Part shown: piece after piece, positions 60,166 through 64,000 of the stretch
Layout of the letters: each line of letters opens with the position of its first letter
How positions within the stretch are numbered: the first letter of the stretch is position 1
From: Athripsodes cinereus
Lineage: Eukaryota; Arthropoda; Insecta; Trichoptera; Leptoceridae
NCBI GenBank assembly: GCA_947579605.1
Contig: OX388306.1
Span: 682,001 to 746,000 of the forward strand
Direction: 5' to 3'
Length of the DNA: 64,000 nucleotides
Notes under the pieces: generated by a model
Told to the model about the DNA's origin: nothing
What the model saw: only the letters and a program-made list of their open reading frames with translations
Databases searched by the model: none
Program-made: the position numbers and the translations under genes

Positions 60166-60715
60166 CTAACAATATTACAAGTGTTAATTATAATAGATTT
60201 TTGAATTTCTATGTATAAATTAACCGGTAAATCTAATTTATGTAAATTATTCATTAAGATTTCGATGTTACACCTGTAGCTGACATAACTAAAGGTATTA
60301 TATAAACGGACCTAGAATGTCAAATATTTTTTATTTCTCCTGCTAGTTCTGTATATTTTCGTATTTTCTGTGACGGTTGTTTATTATATATTATTATGTG
60401 TATATTTGGAGTGAAACAGCGTAATATTATTATTAGATATTATTAATTTTGAAACATAGATTCTCAAACCACTCGTATACTGAGCTACCGCAGTCTAGTA
60501 AGTCTGTGATGCTGAAGACGAATGATGGAATCTTTTTGAGTGTTATAACAAATTACGTAATTGTTTTGGTCCACACGGTCAATGTCAAGTGTTGAAATTA
60601 AAACAATCAAATAAATCACACAATGTGACAACACATATTTATTTGATGCTGTCGATGAGTACCTATAACTACCTACCAATGTAATTACCCACAGATGACA
60701 GAACTAAGTACGTAG
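60166..60715. other. Spacer, nothing recognised
   Basis: About 550 bp without supported features. The frame at 60485-60679 has no recognisable motif. Confidence 0.4.
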
Positions 60716-60716
60716 T

Positions 60717-60892
60717 ATTTACTGTGTCGGTATTTAGGTAGTGGAATTTCATAACTAAATTAAAAACACAAATGTTTTCTTCTGCTATGTGATTTATTCT
60801 CGAGAAAGACGTCTTTCGTCTTGTTTTGTTAGGACATTGTCATATTGTCAATCTCAGATTGACAATATGACAATGTCCTAACAAGTTAAGTT
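60717..60892. repeat. Foldback-family relative with perfect hairpin
   Basis: TACTGTGTCGGTATTTAGGTAGTGG, then agacgtctttcgtct, then a perfect hairpin aggacattgtcatattgtca / tgacaatatgacaatgtcct (60832-60882) with a small atctcagat loop. Same order as 51950-52135. Confidence 0.7.
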
Positions 60893-61244
60893 CAATATAT
60901 TTTTTATTAAATTTCGTCAAGTACGTAATTTTTGCAATATAATATTCTTATATATAGGTCGGTTGCAAGAATAACGTTGTAAAACGAAAAAATGCGAGTT
61001 TTGTGTTAAAAATACAGAAATTGACTATTCAATTTTTCCATATCTATGTTGTCTTCAATCCTCATTATCATAATTATCTCTATCGGTGCGAGAGTGATAG
61101 CACACACATCGTTATTACGTCTTTGTATGCAAATTTATCATTTGCGACAGCGGTTGTAGGTATATCATGAATTTAAGATGGAAAATTGTTTGTAATCAAT
61201 TTATTTATGTCAGTAAAGAATGAATAAATAAATAAATAAATAAA

Positions 61245-61325
61245 ATGTCTGAACACCTGCTATCTACAGGGCGCTCAAAAACTAATACCTATTAAAAATT
61301 ATGTATGTTACATAGGGGGGGGGGC
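61245..61325 (-). repeat. SINE-like repeat family A, minus head fragment, with G-run
   Basis: GAACACCTGCTATCTACAGGGCGCTC is the reverse complement of the family GTGTCCTG region. The fragment is preceded by (AAAT)n at about 61217-61242 and followed by a G-run at 61315-61324. Confidence 0.5.
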
Positions 61326-61383
61326 ATAAGAATTTAAGAAAGGCTAAGGTGGGGCATAGCTCAAAAAAGTTTGAGAAACACTG

Positions 61384-61535
61384 CCCTAGACAAACCGCAT
61401 TTAGCGATCGACTACAAACGAATTTTCGACTATAACCGCAAAAATAACGCATAATTACACGGCACACTGTAGGTAGATTGTCGAAAAGTTCGTCAGTAGT
61501 CGATCGCCAAGTTCGGTTTGTCTAGGTACCCTGAG
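61384..61535 (+). mobile_element. Small palindromic MITE (family M), copy 1
   Basis: Outer arms CTAGACAAACCGCATTTAGCGATCG and CGATCGCCAAGTTCGGTTTGTCTAG. The interior is TACAAACGAATTTTCGACTA, AATAACGCATAATTACACGG and GTAGGTAGATTGTCGAAAAG. About 150 bp, no coding. Its partner at 63625-63775 is inverted. Confidence 0.8.
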
Positions 61536-61887
61536 TTATCCGGGTGTGAGGTGGGTCTCACTACAATGTACCTAATGTAATTCTTGTAAAGGTTCTGTAG
61601 GTATAAGGTAGTTACTTACTGTGTTTATTTCATGGTTCGCTGCATAGGAACAAAGATATACCTTACACTTGGTGCGATAATTACGAGTATACAGTACATA
61701 ATGAATATAATTGCTGCATTAAACAAATAAATTTATATTTCACTTTCTATATTAATCGTATGTCTGTCTATCTATTCACAACTATTTCACACCAACATTT
61801 TATGCAATCAATCTAATTTTGAAAGTTATACCTAGCCATAAGGGCCCATAACATGCCACTGAGGGTCACTTTATCTGCTTTACTATA

Positions 61888-62080
61888 ATATCCCCTCACG
61901 CTGTGTCCCAGGTGAGGTAGGCAGAGATAACGGAACGCCATATAGATCTATCCTTACAAGCTTCTCCCACTTCCTCTACAGTCTAAATTCATCCAGTTTC
62001 TCATATATGCGCGTCGATTACTCTTACTTTATACGCGACCGTCCTTGACAATTTGAACTACGTGATTAAGCCACGTAGTA
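61888..62080 (-). repeat. LINE family W fragment (minus)
   Basis: CCTCACGCTGTGTCCCAGGT, GAGGTAGGCAGAGATAACGG, ATTCATCCAGTTTCTCATAT, CTTTATACGCGACCGTCC, AAGCCACGTAG: the family 3' end in reverse, ending at about 62080. Confidence 0.75.
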
Positions 62081-62204
62081 GAACCACCTGTATATTTAAC
62101 CTACACAGTCTACTGTCTATCTTACTTATGGGAAATATCTTATGGGGACAGAAAGATATGATATGTTTATTCAGCAATAATCAAGGCGTTGAAATAGTGG
62201 CCTA

Positions 62205-62675
62205 AACGTATCTACCACGGCTAAAAGGTTGGTACACTCTGCTATCTTAGTGGCAACACTTATGTTTGCAAGTGAGACGTGGACATGGTTAAAGAAGGAT
62301 GAAAGTGGCATAAATGCAGTTGAAATGAGATCGTTGACAAGGATGTGTTGCTAAAAGTCTGAGAGATCGTGTGCGTAACAGTGATATATGGAAGGAATGT
62401 GGAATGAAAGTTGGTGTTATAACAAGAATGAATGTAAATAAGTTAAGATGGTTTGGGCACGTGGAAAGAATGAATGAGGACAGAATGACCAAGAAGATAT
62501 ATTTGGCTGAGAGGAATGGTGCTCGGAGACGTGGACGTCCGAGGATTAAATGGCAAGATCATTTAAATCAAATCCTATAGGACGGTCACGTGTTGAGCAC
62601 ATTGAACAGGAGAGCATGCATGAGGAATTGTATGACAGTGACGGAAGCGAAAGATGTATGCATATACTAAGTGTA
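62205..62675 (+). pseudogene. LINE family W fragment (plus)
   Basis: Begins AGGTTGGTACACTCTGCTATC and encodes LCLQVRRGHG-phase relics of TWLKKDESGINAVEMRS, then, from 62371, MRNSDIWKECGMKVGVITRM, NVNKLRWFGHVERMNEDRMT, KKIYLAERNGARRRGRPRIK and WQDHLNQIL-stop. It is almost identical to the copy interrupted by the mariner (18612-18993 plus 23482-23590). It ends where tgacggaagcgaaagatgta meets unrelated sequence. Confidence 0.85.
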
Positions 62676-63620
62676 ACTAGATGTTTAAATATTATTGGCT
62701 ATAAATGTAAAACATTATCAGTTTTATGGGAATTTAATTCAGTTAATAGTATCTATGTTTAATAAGTTATTTATTAGTTAAGTACCTACTTTATATATAT
62801 TATTGACTATAAGTATTTATAATACTATTTAGTGTATGTAATTAACTGTCCAATAATATCCTTAATTGCTCTTACACGGGTGTTTAATAAAAACAACTTA
62901 CTGCCTTGATACATAATAAAAAAATCTCCCAATATACTTATCTCCATAGACACCACAACTCTATTATAGATATCGATCGCACAGTTCCATAGCATAACAA
63001 CTACAATTTTATAAAGTCTAGTTTTTTTGGCTTATTTTTGGGCAATATTTATTTTTAATATATTGTATTTGTTGGTGAATTTTGTCTAACGTTTGATGAA
63101 TGTACATAAGCACTGAAAGTTTATTCAATTTATTTATCATTATTGATAATTGTGCTATTTCTAACTATTGTGTCATTATTTTTGTATGTATATGTTTTTT
63201 TTTTTGTGTGTGCATATTCTTGTATGTGTATTAATATTATAGTTGAAATCCGACCCTCTGTACAAGTATTTGGTTGCTTATGGAGGTAGCATTTTTATTC
63301 ATATAATATTGTTTTGTTGTTATAATATCAAAATGTATACTGTGTATTTATAAATAAATAAAAATAAAAATAAAAAAATGTTTTAATTTCGTTCACATGC
63401 CTAATATTCCTTCTGGACACTGTTCAATTTACAAAACAAAAAATAATAATGCTTATATTTTTATTATTTTCTAATGATTTTAATTTTTGAGTAACAAATT
63501 ATGGTCAAGTTAGTATTTTTTCGTTGTTCGGTTATGTTGGCGGACTGGCGGTACACGTTCTCCAAATAACTATCTGTGACGTCATCCCTTATTGGTCTGC
63601 TGAAGGAATTTTGCGGAAGG
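62676..63620. other. Spacer of about 950 bp, nothing firm
   Basis: AT-rich. A LINE-like tail (TTTATAAATAAATAAAAATAAAAATAAA) lies at 63348-63376, so the preceding 300 bp may be a 3'UTR of unknown family. No open frame. Confidence 0.4.
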
Positions 63621-63624
63621 ATCT

Positions 63625-63775
63625 GAGCCCGTAGACAATTTGTACTTAGCGATCGTCTACTGGCGAACTTTTCGACAATCTACCTACACGTACCGTATAA
63701 TTATGCGTTATTGTTGCAGTTATTGACGAAAATTCGTTTGTAGGCGATCGCCAAGTACAAATTGTCTACGGGCTC
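63625..63775 (-). mobile_element. Small palindromic MITE (family M), copy 2
   Basis: Outer arms GAGCCCGTAGACAATTTGTACTT and AAGTACAAATTGTCTACGGGCTC, then GCGATCG on both sides. In reverse complement the interior (TACAAACGAATTTTCGTCAA, AATAACGCATAATTATACGG, GTAGGTAGATTGTCGAAAAG) matches copy 1, so the two are in opposite orientations 2.2 kb apart. Confidence 0.85.
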
Positions 63776-64000
63776 TGAATGTCCGATACTCAACTATCGG
63801 CAACAACGATTTTTGATAGGTATTAGGAGAACATGTTATATTACAGTTTATAATCTTATAACATGACATGCTGTATCTCCAAATAAATATTTTATTTAAC
63901 TTTATTGTTCATCAACTGTTTTATTATTAATGTATTTGAAATTGTGATAAATTTTATAAAATGTATGTAGGTATGACGAGTCCAAGTGCCTGTACAATAG

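Overview
This looks like a stretch of an AT-rich insect nuclear genome. The evidence is spliced gene exons with GT/AG borders, recurring taggtaggta-type motifs, non-LTR retrotransposon ends, tRNA-derived SINEs, piggyBac, mariner, hAT and Helitron-like elements. No bacterial or organellar gene organisation was seen. The order cannot be fixed from sequence alone; Lepidoptera or Hemiptera would fit, and this is inference. Almost all of the window is transposon-derived.

Host genes are sparse. The clearest is a mitochondrial carrier of the SLC25A16 (Graves disease carrier) type on the minus strand. Its first coding exon is at 14613-14676 and its second at 5102-5328, joined across a 9.3 kb intron that holds a full-length piggyBac element (10815-13561), hAT MITEs and SINEs. 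Weaker host-like signals are a plus-strand first coding exon at 23871-23907, a spliced 5' end at about 41340-41639 (+), and a minus-strand terminal-exon-like ORF at 41779-41980.

Region by region. 1-5100: LINE 3' ends, a hAT MITE, a composite foldback element, and a second hAT MITE inserted in a LINE. 5100-15400: the carrier gene and its TE-filled intron. 15400-18600: SINE and LINE fragments. 18600-23600: a three-level nest, with a LINE copy interrupted by a mariner (18996-23479) that is itself interrupted by a 5'-truncated non-LTR element with an uninterrupted 957-residue ORF2. 23600-30000: the possible gene start, SINEs, a foldback, and a 48-bp tandem array built from opposed SINE ends. 30000-41000: hAT MITEs, tRNA SINEs, a Helitron-like element, two more foldbacks and a composite hAT-like element. 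41000-50400: exon-like pieces, LINE fragments in both orientations, a 65-bp tandem repeat, and SINEs. 50600-64000: pogo-like and other TIR elements, hAT MITEs with exact 8-bp duplications, a LINE with a restriction-like endonuclease, and paired MITE copies.

The most unusual signals are: five CTGANGA-hairpin-GAAA motifs resembling hammerhead ribozyme cores, three of them at or near the apex of long inverted repeats; hAT-type MITEs with different termini that share one internal module; and a tandem array whose unit is a head-on junction of two SINE tails. Coordinates of degraded repeats are approximate. Boundaries given with target-site duplications were read base by base.
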